Made by a program: the position numbers and the translations under genes
In this document: positions 28,119 to 36,114 of the stretch, piece by piece
Layout of the letters: each line of letters begins with the position of its first letter
How positions within the stretch are numbered: position 1 is the first letter of the stretch
From: Streptomyces musisoli
GTDB taxonomy: Bacteria > Actinomycetota > Actinomycetes > Streptomycetales > Streptomycetaceae
Direction: 5' to 3'
DNA: 64,000 nucleotides
Assembly: GCF_016741855.1 (NCBI RefSeq)
Contig: NZ_JAERRH010000022.1
Span: 36,501-100,500, forward strand
Notes under the pieces: generated by a model
The model's database searches: none
Seen by the model: only the letters and a program-made list of their open reading frames with translations
Told to the model about the DNA's origin: nothing

Positions 28119-28704
28119 GCGGCTCCCGCCCCAGCCAGGCCGCCAGCTGCTCGTAGGGGCCGGCGCCTTCGGGCGCCTCACGCCGGGTGCCGAAGGGGGT
28201 CTGCTCGTCGCGGGGCCGCGCGTCGGGCAGCACCGCTCGCGCGTTGGCGAGGGCGAACTCGGCGAGTTCCGGGTCGAGCGCGAACGGGCACCCGACGGCC
28301 TCGGCCAGGTCCCAGGTGTGGGTGACGATCTCCATGACGTAGCCCGACAGGGCCGCGTGCCCCGGAACCTCACCCCAGGGCACGCGCACCCGGGCCGCCA
28401 TCCGCTCGTCGCTCTCCCAGGCCTTCAGGGCGCGCACGCGTACCTCGTCGTAGGCCGCCGCCCAGCCGTCGTCCGCGACGCCCTCGGCGGACGGGTGCAC
28501 GGCGAGTCCGTCGCCGCCCTCGCCGACGACCGCGATCCGCCGGGTACCGCCGACGATGTGGCCGAGCAGGGCCCGTACGTCGAACTCGGTACAGGGCGTG
28601 GGATCGCCGAGCCGCTCGGGGCGCACCGTCTTGATGAGCGCCACCGCCTGCTCGGTGGCACGGGTGTACAGCGGGCGCGGGTCGGTGAAGCCGGTGGTGG
28701 TCAT
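28105..28704 (-). CDS. TIGR03086-type metal-binding protein (DinB/mycothiol S-transferase fold)
   Basis: A 199-residue four-helix protein. PTPCTEFDVRALLGHIVGGT and YVMEIVTHTWDLAEAVG supply the histidines of the metal site seen in mycothiol-dependent maleylpyruvate isomerase relatives. Function is probably mycothiol-linked detoxification or a similar transfer, but the substrate is unknown. It is divergent from the WYL regulator at 28809 across 104 bases, a common pairing, and is probably controlled by it. Confidence 0.83.
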   Translation of the reverse strand: MTTTGFTDPRPLYTRATEQAVALIKTVRPERLGDPTPCTEFDVRALLGHIVGGTRRIAVVGEGGDGLAVHPSAEGVADDGWAAAYDEVRVRALKAWESDERMAARVRVPWGEVPGHAALSGYVMEIVTHTWDLAEAVGCPFALDPELAEFALANARAVLPDARPRDEQTPFGTRREAPEGAGPYEQLAAWLGREPLSRA

Positions 28705-28753
28705 GGGATGCCTCTCCCTCGTCGGTAGGTGCGGCCAGCATTCAGGGAAAACC

Positions 28754-28768
28754 TGACAACTTCCGTCA
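28754..28768. promoter_or_regulatory. Candidate WYL-regulator operator
   Basis: TGACAACTTCCGTCA lies midway between the divergent DinB-like and WYL genes. TGAC/GTCA arms frame a seven-base centre. Its place and symmetry fit control of both genes. Confidence 0.4.
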
Positions 28769-28808
28769 ACATTTGCGCGGGCGTCCGCGCGGGCGGGATC
28801 CTGACGCC

Positions 28809-29786
28809 GTGAAGTCCGACCGCCTGCTGTCCGTGCTGCTGCTCCTGCAGACGCGCGGCCGCGTCCCCGCCCGCGAACTCGCCGACCGGCTGGAGGTGTC
28901 GGTCCGCACCGTCTACCGGGACGTCGAGGCGCTGTCCGCCGCCGGCGTCCCGGTGTACGCAGAGCGCGGCCGGCACGGCGGCATCGAGCTCCTCGCCGGC
29001 TTCCGAACCGACGTCACGGGGCTGACCACCGACGAGTCCCGGGCCCTGTTCATCCTGGCCGCGCAGGGCGCCCATGCCGCGCTCGGCCTCGACGCCGCCC
29101 TCGGCTCGGCGCTGCGCAAGGTGATGGCCGCCCTCCCGGAGCCGCACCGTCCCGCCGCCGAGGTGGCCAGCCGCCGCATCCTGGTCGACGCCACCCGCTG
29201 GAAGAGCGGCCCGCAGCAGGCGGTCGACCTGGAGGTGCTCCAGGACGCGGTCTTCTCCGACCGGCGGCTCAGGCTGCGCTACCGGCACAGCGGGGAGCGG
29301 GAGCGGCGGACGTACACCGTGGATCCGTACGGCCTCGTCGCCAAGGCCGGTGTCTGGTACCTGGTCGCCGACCGGCGGGGCAGCCCGCGGCTGTTCCGCG
29401 TCGACCGGGTGGAGTCGGCCCGGCTGCTGGACGAGCCCGTGCGCCGGCGGGCCGGCACCGAACTCGCCGATGTCTGGGAGGTGCTGCGCCGGCAGGTGGA
29501 GGAGCGGGAGAACGGGGTCGAGGTCACCGTGCGGGTACCGCGCGACCTGCTCGACATGTTCCGGCGGGTGGCCGCCGCGCAGCTGACGGATCTGCCCGAC
29601 GACGACGGCGAGAGCGAGTGGGTCACCGCGCGACTGACCTACCCGGTGCTCAGGGCGGTACGCCAGCTCCTCGCCTTCTCCGACCGGGTGGAACTCCTGG
29701 ACCCGCCCGAGGCACGCGCCGAACTGCTGGCGGCGGCCGGTTCCGTCACCGCCATGTACCGGGATCCGGGCCCGGCCGGCGACTGA
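28809..29786 (+). CDS. WYL-domain transcriptional regulator (YafY type)
   Basis: A 325-residue regulator. Residues 1-55 are an HTH_11 domain (LLQTRGRVPARELADRLEVS, VRTVYRDVEALSAAGVPVYA). The WYL domain contains its name motif in AGVWYLVADRRG near residue 183, and a WCX-type C-terminal domain follows. WYL proteins sense ligands, some of them nucleic acids. The start is GTG 28809 since the TTG at 28773 would run into the operator region. Divergent from the DinB-like gene. Confidence 0.89.
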   Translation: MKSDRLLSVLLLLQTRGRVPARELADRLEVSVRTVYRDVEALSAAGVPVYAERGRHGGIELLAGFRTDVTGLTTDESRALFILAAQGAHAALGLDAALGSALRKVMAALPEPHRPAAEVASRRILVDATRWKSGPQQAVDLEVLQDAVFSDRRLRLRYRHSGERERRTYTVDPYGLVAKAGVWYLVADRRGSPRLFRVDRVESARLLDEPVRRRAGTELADVWEVLRRQVEERENGVEVTVRVPRDLLDMFRRVAAAQLTDLPDDDGESEWVTARLTYPVLRAVRQLLAFSDRVELLDPPEARAELLAAAGSVTAMYRDPGPAGD

Positions 29787-29874
29787 AACGGCGGGCGGCG
29801 AGACCCACTTGAGCCGCACCCCGCCCCGCGGGAGCGGCTCGGCGGGATCCGGGTGGGCGGGCGCCGGGGCCGGT

Positions 29875-30501
29875 TCAGTCGAGCCAGTGGCCGCGGCCGA
29901 TGGTGATGAGCCGCAGCTGGCGGGTGGCGAGCCGGGTCACCCGCTCCCGCTCCTCCTCGGGGCCCTCCAGCGCCTCCAGGAACAGGGAGGCGGTGATGAG
30001 CATCTGGTCGACGTAGAGGTGCGCGAGCATCAGCAGGTCGTCGTCGCTCCAGCCCACCGCCTCCGGGTCCTTGGCCAGCTCGGCCTTCACCTCCTCGGCG
30101 AACCGCTGGAGTTGGGCGCGGATGGCCTCGCGCACCGGCTGGACCCCGCCGTGCCGCTCACGGGCGATGAAACGGACATGCGCGGGGTGCGCGGCCACAT
30201 GACCGGCGATCAGCTCGACGGCCCGCGCGATGCGTTCCTCGCTGTCGCCCGTCGTGGACACCGTCGTCCGCACCATCGGGTGCAGGCTGCCCAGCGCCTC
30301 GTCGACCAGGGCCACACCGAGGTCGGCGGTCGAACGGAAGTGCCGGTAGAAAGCGGTCGGGGCGACACCGACGGCCCGGGTGACCTCGCGCAGGCCCAGG
30401 CTGCTCAGGCTCTGCTCCTCCAGCAGGGTGAGCGCCGCGTCGAGGAACGCCTGCCGGGTCTTCTGCTTCTGGGCCTGCCGGATGCCGAGAGTGTGACTCA
30501 T
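29875..30501 (-). CDS. TetR-family regulator with upstream AACAACTGTT boxes
   Basis: A 208-residue repressor. The N-terminal helix-turn-helix reads LGLREVTRAVGVAPTAFYRH; a TetR_C ligand domain follows. The N-terminus RQAQKQKTRQAFLDAALTLL is typical. Three AACAACTGTT sites lie in the gap to the divergent small membrane protein genes, so it probably controls itself and them. In similar proteins (FabR-like) the ligand may be an acyl-CoA, but nothing here shows it. Confidence 0.88.
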   Translation of the reverse strand: MSHTLGIRQAQKQKTRQAFLDAALTLLEEQSLSSLGLREVTRAVGVAPTAFYRHFRSTADLGVALVDEALGSLHPMVRTTVSTTGDSEERIARAVELIAGHVAAHPAHVRFIARERHGGVQPVREAIRAQLQRFAEEVKAELAKDPEAVGWSDDDLLMLAHLYVDQMLITASLFLEALEGPEEERERVTRLATRQLRLITIGRGHWLD

Positions 30502-30512
30502 GTCATCCAGTT

Positions 30513-30590
30513 AACAACTGTTCTCTGGAATTGAAAAGCCGTCGGGAGCGCTAGACTCGAAGTCAGTGAACAACTGTTACTACAACTGTT
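30513..30590. promoter_or_regulatory. Three AACAACTGTT operator copies
   Basis: AACAACTGTT occurs at 30513-30522 and 30569-30578, with TACAACTGTT at 30581-30590. Each is an AACA/TGTT palindrome with two central bases. The last two start 12 bases apart and are framed by GTGAACA and TGTTCAC, and the first is framed by CCAG and CTGG. All lie between the TetR gene and the small membrane genes. Confidence 0.6.
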
Positions 30591-30646
30591 CACCGAAATT
30601 TTACACCGGCTGAACACGAGGCTTTCCGGAGGGGGGATCCGATCCC

Positions 30647-30814
30647 ATGCTGTTCCTCGTCGCCGCACTCATGCTGCTCGGAGTCGTACTGGGCACCGTC
30701 GCCCACGCGCCGCTGACCGTCACCGGCCTGCTGGCCGCCGTCATCGCCGTCTGGCTCGGCGTTTTCGCGCTCCGCGAGCGCCACGCCCGCCGTCGGCGCA
30801 CCTCGGTCGACTGA
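30647..30814 (+). CDS. Small membrane protein, 55 residues
   Basis: A short frame MLFLVAALMLLGVVLGTVAH, then a second hydrophobic stretch (LTVTGLLAAVIAVWLGVFAL) and a basic tail RERHARRRRTSVD. This gives two membrane spans with the charged tail inside the cell. GGAGGGGGG lies about 14 bases before the ATG. It is first in line behind the TetR operators and 55 bases before the DUF4190-like gene, so the two probably form one unit. No function is known. Confidence 0.65.
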   Translation: MLFLVAALMLLGVVLGTVAHAPLTVTGLLAAVIAVWLGVFALRERHARRRRTSVD

Positions 30815-30869
30815 CCGCGCAAGGACCTCTGGAACCGACCGCAGGACAGGACCTCAGGAGCTGAGCACC

Positions 30870-31148
30870 ATGCACCTCACCGCACCGGCCGCCGGCCGCA
30901 CCGACATCCGTCCCCGCACCCGCGACGCCGACGGCATGGCCGTCGCGTCCTTCATCCTCGGCCTCCTCGGCCTGCTCGTCCTCAACCTCTTCCTCGGCCC
31001 GATCGCCATCGTGCTCGCCGTGGTCGCCCTCTGGCGCGACACGGCGCGTCCGGGCCGTGCCTACCTGGGCCTGGCGCTGGGCATCGCCGACCTGGTGGTC
31101 CTGGTGACGGCGATGGAGATGTCGGGGACGGTTTCCTGGAGCCTGTGA
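30870..31148 (+). CDS. DUF4190-like small membrane protein
   Basis: A 92-residue protein with a 20-residue polar head and two membrane spans (FILGLLGLLVLNLFLGPIAI, with VLAVVALW, and YLGLALGIADLVVLVTAM). The turn RDTARPGRAYLG between them matches DUF4190, common in actinobacteria and without known role. AGGAGCTGAGCACC precedes the ATG. Probably cotranscribed with the 55-residue protein under the TetR regulator. Confidence 0.75.
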   Translation: MHLTAPAAGRTDIRPRTRDADGMAVASFILGLLGLLVLNLFLGPIAIVLAVVALWRDTARPGRAYLGLALGIADLVVLVTAMEMSGTVSWSL

Positions 31149-31252
31149 GAACACCCCGGGCGCCGGGGCGACCCGGGGGAACGCCCCAGGTGCCGGGGGC
31201 GGCCCGATCGCGGCCCGAGCCGGCCGCAGGAGAGCCGTAGAATCAGCTCACC

Positions 31253-32422
31253 ATGGCTTACCTCGACCACGCCGCGACCACCCCGATGCTCCCGGAGGCG
31301 GCAGAGGCGCTCACCGCCCAGCTGAGCATCACGGGCAACGCCTCCTCCCTCCACGCATCCGGCCGGCAGGCCCGCCGTACGGTCGAGGAATCCCGCGAGT
31401 CCCTCGCGGAGGCGCTGGGCGCCCGCCCCAGCGAGGTCGTCTTCACCTCGGGCGGCACCGAGGCCGACAACCTCGCCGTCAAGGGCCTCTACTGGTCCCG
31501 CCGCGCCGCCGACCCGGCCCGGACCCGCGTCCTGGCCAGCCCCGTCGAGCACCACGCCGTGCTGGACGCCGTGCACTGGCTCGGCGAACACGAGGGCGCC
31601 ACCGTGGAGTACCTCCCCGTCGACTCGCACGGCCGGGTCCACCCCGAGGCGCTGCGCGAGGCCATCGCCCGCAACCCCGGCGACGTCGCCCTGGCCACCG
31701 TGATGTGGGCCAACAACGAGATCGGCACGGTCATGCCGGTCCGTGAACTCGCGGACGCCGCGGCAGAGTTCGGCGTCCCGCTGCACGCCGACGCCGTCCA
31801 GGCCTTCGGCCAGGTGCCGGTCGACTTCGAGGCCTCGGGCCTGGCCGCGATGACGGTGTCGGGCCACAAGATCGGCGGCCCGTACGGCATCGGCGCCCTC
31901 CTCCTGGGCCGCGAGTACACCCCCGTACCCGTGCTGCACGGCGGCGGTCAGGAGCGGCACGTGCGCTCCGGCACGCTCGACGTCCCGGCCGTGGCCTCCT
32001 TCGCCGTCGCCGGCCGGCTCGCCGCCGGGCAGCGCGAGTGGTTCGCGCGCGAGATCGGCGCCCTGCGCGACCAGTTGGTCGACGCCGTGCGCGGCGCCGT
32101 GCCGGACGCGATCCTCGGCGGCGACCCGGCCCCCGAGGGCCGGCTCCCCGCCAACGCCCACTTCACCTTCCCCGGCTGCGAGGGCGACTCCCTGCTGCTC
32201 CTGCTGGACGCCCAGGGCATCGAGTGCTCCACCGGCTCCGCCTGCACCGCGGGCGTCGCCCAGCCCAGCCATGTCCTCCTCGCCACCGGCACCGACCCGG
32301 ACCTGGCCCGCGGCACCCTGCGCTTCTCCCTCGGCCACACCTCCACGGAGGCGGACGTCGAGGCCGTCGCCAAGGCGATCGGCCCGGCGGTGGAGCGGGC
32401 CCGGGCGGCAGGGCTCACGTAG
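31253..32422 (+). CDS. Cysteine desulfurase (NifS/IscS family)
   Basis: A 389-residue PLP enzyme that takes sulfur from cysteine as an enzyme persulfide. The PLP lysine lies in MTVSGHKIGGPYG and the cofactor-stacking His in SPVEHHAVLDAV. The catalytic cysteine is in IECSTGSACTAG. With mnmA nearby it probably supplies sulfur to tRNA thiolation, like the YrvO-MnmA pair of Bacillus. Its last 8 bases overlap the convergent amidase gene. RBS evidence is weak, but the ATG fits the family start MAYLDHAATTP. Confidence 0.93.
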   Translation: MAYLDHAATTPMLPEAAEALTAQLSITGNASSLHASGRQARRTVEESRESLAEALGARPSEVVFTSGGTEADNLAVKGLYWSRRAADPARTRVLASPVEHHAVLDAVHWLGEHEGATVEYLPVDSHGRVHPEALREAIARNPGDVALATVMWANNEIGTVMPVRELADAAAEFGVPLHADAVQAFGQVPVDFEASGLAAMTVSGHKIGGPYGIGALLLGREYTPVPVLHGGGQERHVRSGTLDVPAVASFAVAGRLAAGQREWFAREIGALRDQLVDAVRGAVPDAILGGDPAPEGRLPANAHFTFPGCEGDSLLLLLDAQGIECSTGSACTAGVAQPSHVLLATGTDPDLARGTLRFSLGHTSTEADVEAVAKAIGPAVERARAAGLT

Positions 32423-33095
32423 CCGCCGGGGCCCGGGTGTGCTCGGCGCGGACCAGGCGCATGTACCGGTCCCAGTCCCAGAACCGCCCCGGGTCCGTGT
32501 GGTCCGTGCCCGGCACCTGCACATGCCCGATGATGTGCTCGCGGTCCACGGGTATGCCGTAGCGCCGGCAGACGGCCGCGGTCAGCCGGGCCGATGCCGC
32601 GTACATGGCGTCCGTGAAGGACGAGGCGTCCTCCACGAAGCCCTCGTGCTCGATGCCGACACTGCGCTCGTTGTACTCCCGGTTGCCCGCGTGGAAGGCG
32701 ACGTCCAGCTCCCGGATCAGCTGGGTGACCCGCCCGTCCTTGCGCACGATGTAGTGCGCCGCCGCCCCGTGCCCCGGGTCCTGGAAGACCTTGACCGCCG
32801 ACGCGTAGCCGCCCTGCGTGACATGGATGACCACCCGGTCGACCCGGTAGTCGGCCGGCCGGTCGGCCGTCCGGTAGTTCGCGGCGGAGGCCGCCACCCA
32901 GCGCGCGCCCCGGAAGTCCACCGCGCCCGCCACCCGCGGCTTGTCCACCCCCGGCAGCCGCCACCACAGGCGGGACAGCTCCTCGCGGGCCAGCACGGCC
33001 GTGCCCAGCGCGGCCGCGGCCCCGCCGACGAGCAGGGCCCGCCGCCCCAGCCGCCGGTCGCCGTCCTTCGCCGTCACCTCTGTGGTCGCCCCCAT
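32415..33095 (-). CDS. N-acetylmuramoyl-L-alanine amidase, Tat-exported
   Basis: A 226-residue amidase_2 enzyme cutting the stem peptide from peptidoglycan. The N-terminus has a twin-arginine-like signal (RRLGRRALLVGGAAAALGTA). Zinc-site parts are RVVIHVTQGG, SVGIEHEGF and GHVQVPGTDHTDPGRFWDW. Start ATG 33095 is taken because it opens the signal; the same frame stays open further upstream across mnmA but that stretch is a shadow. It sits between cysteine desulfurase and mnmA on the opposite strand, breaking up what may once have been an operon. Confidence 0.89.
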   Translation of the reverse strand: MGATTEVTAKDGDRRLGRRALLVGGAAAALGTAVLAREELSRLWWRLPGVDKPRVAGAVDFRGARWVAASAANYRTADRPADYRVDRVVIHVTQGGYASAVKVFQDPGHGAAAHYIVRKDGRVTQLIRELDVAFHAGNREYNERSVGIEHEGFVEDASSFTDAMYAASARLTAAVCRRYGIPVDREHIIGHVQVPGTDHTDPGRFWDWDRYMRLVRAEHTRAPAAT

Positions 33096-33155
33096 GTGAT
33101 CTTCAACGGATATCCGACGGTTCCGGTTCCCACACCCCCGTACCCTGGAAGGGCT

Positions 33156-34286
33156 ATGACTGACACCCCGCAGCGCACCCGCCCCCTCCGCGTCCTCGCC
33201 GCCATGTCCGGCGGAGTCGACTCCGCCGTCGCCGCCGCGCGCGCCGCGGAAGCAGGCCACGACGTCACCGGCGTCCACCTCGCGCTCTCCGCGAACCCCC
33301 AGTCCTTCCGAACCGGCGCGCGGGGCTGTTGCACCATCGAGGACTCCCGTGACGCCCGCCGCGCGGCCGACGTCATCGGCATCCCGTTCTACGTCTGGGA
33401 CCTCGCCGACCGCTTCCGCGAGGACGTCGTCGAGGACTTCATCGCCGAGTACGAGGCCGGCCGCACCCCGAACCCGTGCCTGCGCTGCAACGAGAAGATC
33501 AAGTTCGCCGCGCTGCTGGACAAGGCGCTGGCCCTCGGCTTCGACGCCGTATGCACCGGCCACTACGCCCAGGTGATCGTGAACGAGGACGGCTCCCGCG
33601 AGCTGCACCGCGCCTCCGACATGGCGAAGGACCAGTCGTACGTCCTCGGCGTGCTCGACGAGAAGCAGCTCGCGCACGCGATGTTCCCGCTCGGCGACAC
33701 GGTCACCACCAAGGACGAGATCCGCGCGGAGGCCGAGCGCCGGGGTCTGGCCGTCGCCAAGAAGCCCGACTCGCACGACATCTGCTTCATCGCCGACGGC
33801 GACACCCAGGGCTTCCTGGCCCAGCGGCTCGGCAAGGCCGAGGGCGACATCGTGGACGAGTCCGGCGCCAAACTGGGCACGCACGAGGGCGCGTACGGCT
33901 TCACGATCGGCCAGCGCAAGGGCCTCAGGATCGGCACCCCGGCCCCGGACGGCAAGCCCCGCTACGTCCTCGACATCTCCCCGGTCTCCAACACGGTGAC
34001 CGTCGGCCCCGCCGGCGCCCTGGACGTCAGCGCCCTCACCGCGATCAAGCCCCGCTGGTGCGGCACCGCCCCCACCGGCCCCGGCACCTACACCGCCCAG
34101 CTGCGCGCCCACGGCGGCGAGACCGAGGTGACCGCCGAGCCGGTCGACGGCGAGCTGCGCGTGACGTTCACCGAGCCGGTCCGCGGCGTCGCCCCCGGCC
34201 AGGCGATCGTGCTGTACGACGGCACGCGCGTGGTGGGCTCGGCGACGATCGCGACCACCACGCGCGCGACGGCGACGGCGGTCTGA
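33156..34286 (+). CDS. mnmA: tRNA-specific 2-thiouridylase
   Basis: A 376-residue enzyme that thiolates U34 of tRNA for Lys, Glu and Gln. The PP-loop is AAMSGGVDSAVAA. The catalytic cysteines sit in TPNPCLRCNEKIKF and SHDICFIADGD. VLDEKQLAHAMFPLGD and GFTIGQRKGLRIG are also family marks. ATG 33156 lies 10 bases after TGGAAGG. The sulfur donor gene is 730 bases upstream in the same direction. A strong hairpin terminator follows. Confidence 0.96.
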   Translation: MTDTPQRTRPLRVLAAMSGGVDSAVAAARAAEAGHDVTGVHLALSANPQSFRTGARGCCTIEDSRDARRAADVIGIPFYVWDLADRFREDVVEDFIAEYEAGRTPNPCLRCNEKIKFAALLDKALALGFDAVCTGHYAQVIVNEDGSRELHRASDMAKDQSYVLGVLDEKQLAHAMFPLGDTVTTKDEIRAEAERRGLAVAKKPDSHDICFIADGDTQGFLAQRLGKAEGDIVDESGAKLGTHEGAYGFTIGQRKGLRIGTPAPDGKPRYVLDISPVSNTVTVGPAGALDVSALTAIKPRWCGTAPTGPGTYTAQLRAHGGETEVTAEPVDGELRVTFTEPVRGVAPGQAIVLYDGTRVVGSATIATTTRATATAV

Positions 34287-34308
34287 GCGGCCGCGGGCCG
34301 CCCGGGGT

Positions 34309-34346
34309 CTTTCGTTCGGATCAGCCCGGCGCGATCCGAACGAGAG
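34309..34346. terminator. Hairpin terminator between convergent genes
   Basis: CGTTCGGATC (34313-34322) pairs with GATCCGAACG (34333-34342) around a 10-base loop; further pairs extend the stem to about 14 bp. It serves mnmA and the convergent hydrolase. Confidence 0.8.
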
Positions 34347-34349
34347 GTC

Positions 34350-35132
34350 CTAGCCCGCGAAGAACTCCGCCAGCACCGGCCCCAGCACCTCCGGCTCCAC
34401 CATGTGGGTCTGGCCCGCCAGGACCCGGTGCGTGCCCCGGGGCACGGTCTCCGCGATCTCCCGGGCCGCCGCGCGCATCCACTCCGGGCTCGCGCCGCCC
34501 GCGACCGAGAGCACGGGCACGGCGACCGCGGCGAGCCGGTCCCGGGGGAGCAGCCCGTCGCCCATGACCGTGTCGTCGTGAGCGAGGCTGGGGGCGACGG
34601 CCTCCATGCCGGCCCACATCGGCGACTGACGGGCGCTACGGATCATCTCCTCGCCCAGGCCCGCAAGGCGCAGGAACAGCTCCACCGCGTCCCCGCGCCG
34701 GCCCTCGCCGAGCGCCTGGTTCAGCCGCTCCTTGTAGGCGGCCTCCCGCTCGGCGCCGCCCGCCAGATGGTCGGCGTACGGCACCTCGTACACCGCGGCC
34801 CGGCGCACCGGCAGCCCGCTCGCCGCCGCGTGCAGGACCAGCGCGCCGCCCGAGGAGACCCCGAACAGCGCCGCGTCGCCGCCCACCGCGTCGATCAGCG
34901 CGGCCAGGTCCTCGACCTCACGGGCGACCGCGTACGGCGCCGTGTCGCCGCTCCCGCCGCGGCCCCGGCGGTCGTAGACGACGGCCGTGCAGCGGTCCGC
35001 GAGGCGCTGCGCCAGGGGTGTCACGGTGCCGCCGGTGGACATGGCGCCGCTCACCAGGATCACCGTGGGCCCCTGGCCGATCACTCCGTACGCGAGGGAG
35101 GTGCCGTCGCGTGAAGTCGTCTTCTTGTCCAT
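34350..35132 (-). CDS. Alpha/beta-fold hydrolase
   Basis: A 260-residue soluble hydrolase. Nucleophile elbow GVSSGGALVLHAA, oxyanion region LVSGAMSTGG, and C-terminal GQTHMVEPEVLG with the catalytic His. YDRRGRGGSGDTAPYAVARE is the usual fold marker. Substrate unknown. It starts 37 bases before the DUF427 gene on the same strand and may share its mRNA. Confidence 0.88.
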   Translation of the reverse strand: MDKKTTSRDGTSLAYGVIGQGPTVILVSGAMSTGGTVTPLAQRLADRCTAVVYDRRGRGGSGDTAPYAVAREVEDLAALIDAVGGDAALFGVSSGGALVLHAAASGLPVRRAAVYEVPYADHLAGGAEREAAYKERLNQALGEGRRGDAVELFLRLAGLGEEMIRSARQSPMWAGMEAVAPSLAHDDTVMGDGLLPRDRLAAVAVPVLSVAGGASPEWMRAAAREIAETVPRGTHRVLAGQTHMVEPEVLGPVLAEFFAG

Positions 35133-35169
35133 GCCCGTGCAGACTGCCGCACGGCGCGGGGGTCACCGG

Positions 35170-35493
35170 TCACGACACGTCGGGTTCGTAGAAGCAGTAG
35201 TGGTCCTTGATCTCGGCCACGCCGGGCTTCGGATCCGGATAGGCCCAGACGAGGTCGGGCGCGTCCGGCAGCGACCAGTAGGACGCCGTGCCCTTGAAGG
35301 GGCAGACGGTGTGCGTGCCGGAGGGCGTCAGCAGATCGAGGCGCACGTCCTCGGCGGGGATGTAGTACCGCACCGGACAGCCCGTCTCGCGCAGCTCCAG
35401 AGAGCGGTCGGTCTCCGCGAGCACCTGGTCTCCGCGCACCACGCGCACGTGCCGCTCGCTCTTGTCGATCGTGATCGTGTGTCCTTGGCTCAT
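35170..35493 (-). CDS. DUF427-domain protein
   Basis: A 107-residue protein made only of the DUF427 beta-fold: ERHVRVVRGDQVLAETDRSL, YYIPAEDVRLDLL, CPFKGTASYWSLPD and WAYPDPKPGVAEIKDHYCFY. The family is widespread and its function is unknown; some relatives may bind nucleotides. It is divergent from the LOG-type gene with 65 bases between. Confidence 0.9.
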   Translation of the reverse strand: MSQGHTITIDKSERHVRVVRGDQVLAETDRSLELRETGCPVRYYIPAEDVRLDLLTPSGTHTVCPFKGTASYWSLPDAPDLVWAYPDPKPGVAEIKDHYCFYEPDVS

Positions 35494-35558
35494 ACCGGAT
35501 CAGCACCGCAGGGGCCGCGCTTCTTCCCGGCCGGCGCGGTGACCGTACGGTAGAGGCC

Positions 35559-36098
35559 ATGAACATCTGCGTCTTCCTGTCCGCCGCCGACCTCGACGAG
35601 CGTTACACGCGCCCCGCGCGCGAGTTCGCGGAACTGATCGGCAAGGCCGGCCACACCCTCGTCTGGGGCGGCTCCGACAGCGGTCTGATGAAGGTGGTCG
35701 CCGACGGTGTGCAGGAGGCGGGCGGCAGGCTGCTGGGCGTCTCCGTGGAGTTCCTCGCGAACAAGGCGCGGCCCGGCGCCGACGAGATGGTCATCGCGGC
35801 CGACCTCGCCGAACGCAAGAAGCTGCTGCTGGAGAAGGCCCACGCCGTCGTGATCATGGTGGGTGGCACCGGCACGCTGGACGAGGCCACCGAGATCCTC
35901 GAGCTGAAGAAGCACGGCCGCACCGAGAAGCCGGTCGTGCTGCTCAACACGGCGGGCTTCTACGACGGCCTGCGCGAGCAGTTCCGCCGCATGGAGGCCG
36001 AGGGCTTCCTGCCCCGCCCGCTGGCCGAACTGGTCTTCTTCGCGGACCGGCCGGCCGCGGCGCTGGCCTACCTGGAGGAGCAGACCGGCGCGCACTGA
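35559..36098 (+). CDS. LOG-family (TIGR00725/00730-like) nucleotide-binding protein
   Basis: A 179-residue Rossmann protein of the family that includes cytokinin-riboside 5 prime-monophosphate phosphoribohydrolase (LOG). The active-site motif is usually PGGxGTxxE; here it is VGGTGTLDEATEI, with Val in place of Pro. The Arg/Lys motif lies in DLAERKKLLLEKAHAVVIMV. It may hydrolyse nucleoside monophosphates. Followed closely by an SDR gene. Confidence 0.83.
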   Translation: MNICVFLSAADLDERYTRPAREFAELIGKAGHTLVWGGSDSGLMKVVADGVQEAGGRLLGVSVEFLANKARPGADEMVIAADLAERKKLLLEKAHAVVIMVGGTGTLDEATEILELKKHGRTEKPVVLLNTAGFYDGLREQFRRMEAEGFLPRPLAELVFFADRPAAALAYLEEQTGAH

Positions 36099-36114
36099 TG
36101 CGAGCATGGCGGGC

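Noticed and set aside
32271..33155. Open frame that would fuse 295 residues to the N-terminus of mnmA
   Set aside because: It runs antisense through the amidase gene and has no family similarity; MnmA begins normally at 33156.
33096..34112. Open frame that would extend the amidase by 339 residues
   Set aside because: It is the reverse shadow of mnmA; the Tat-type signal at 33095 marks the true start.
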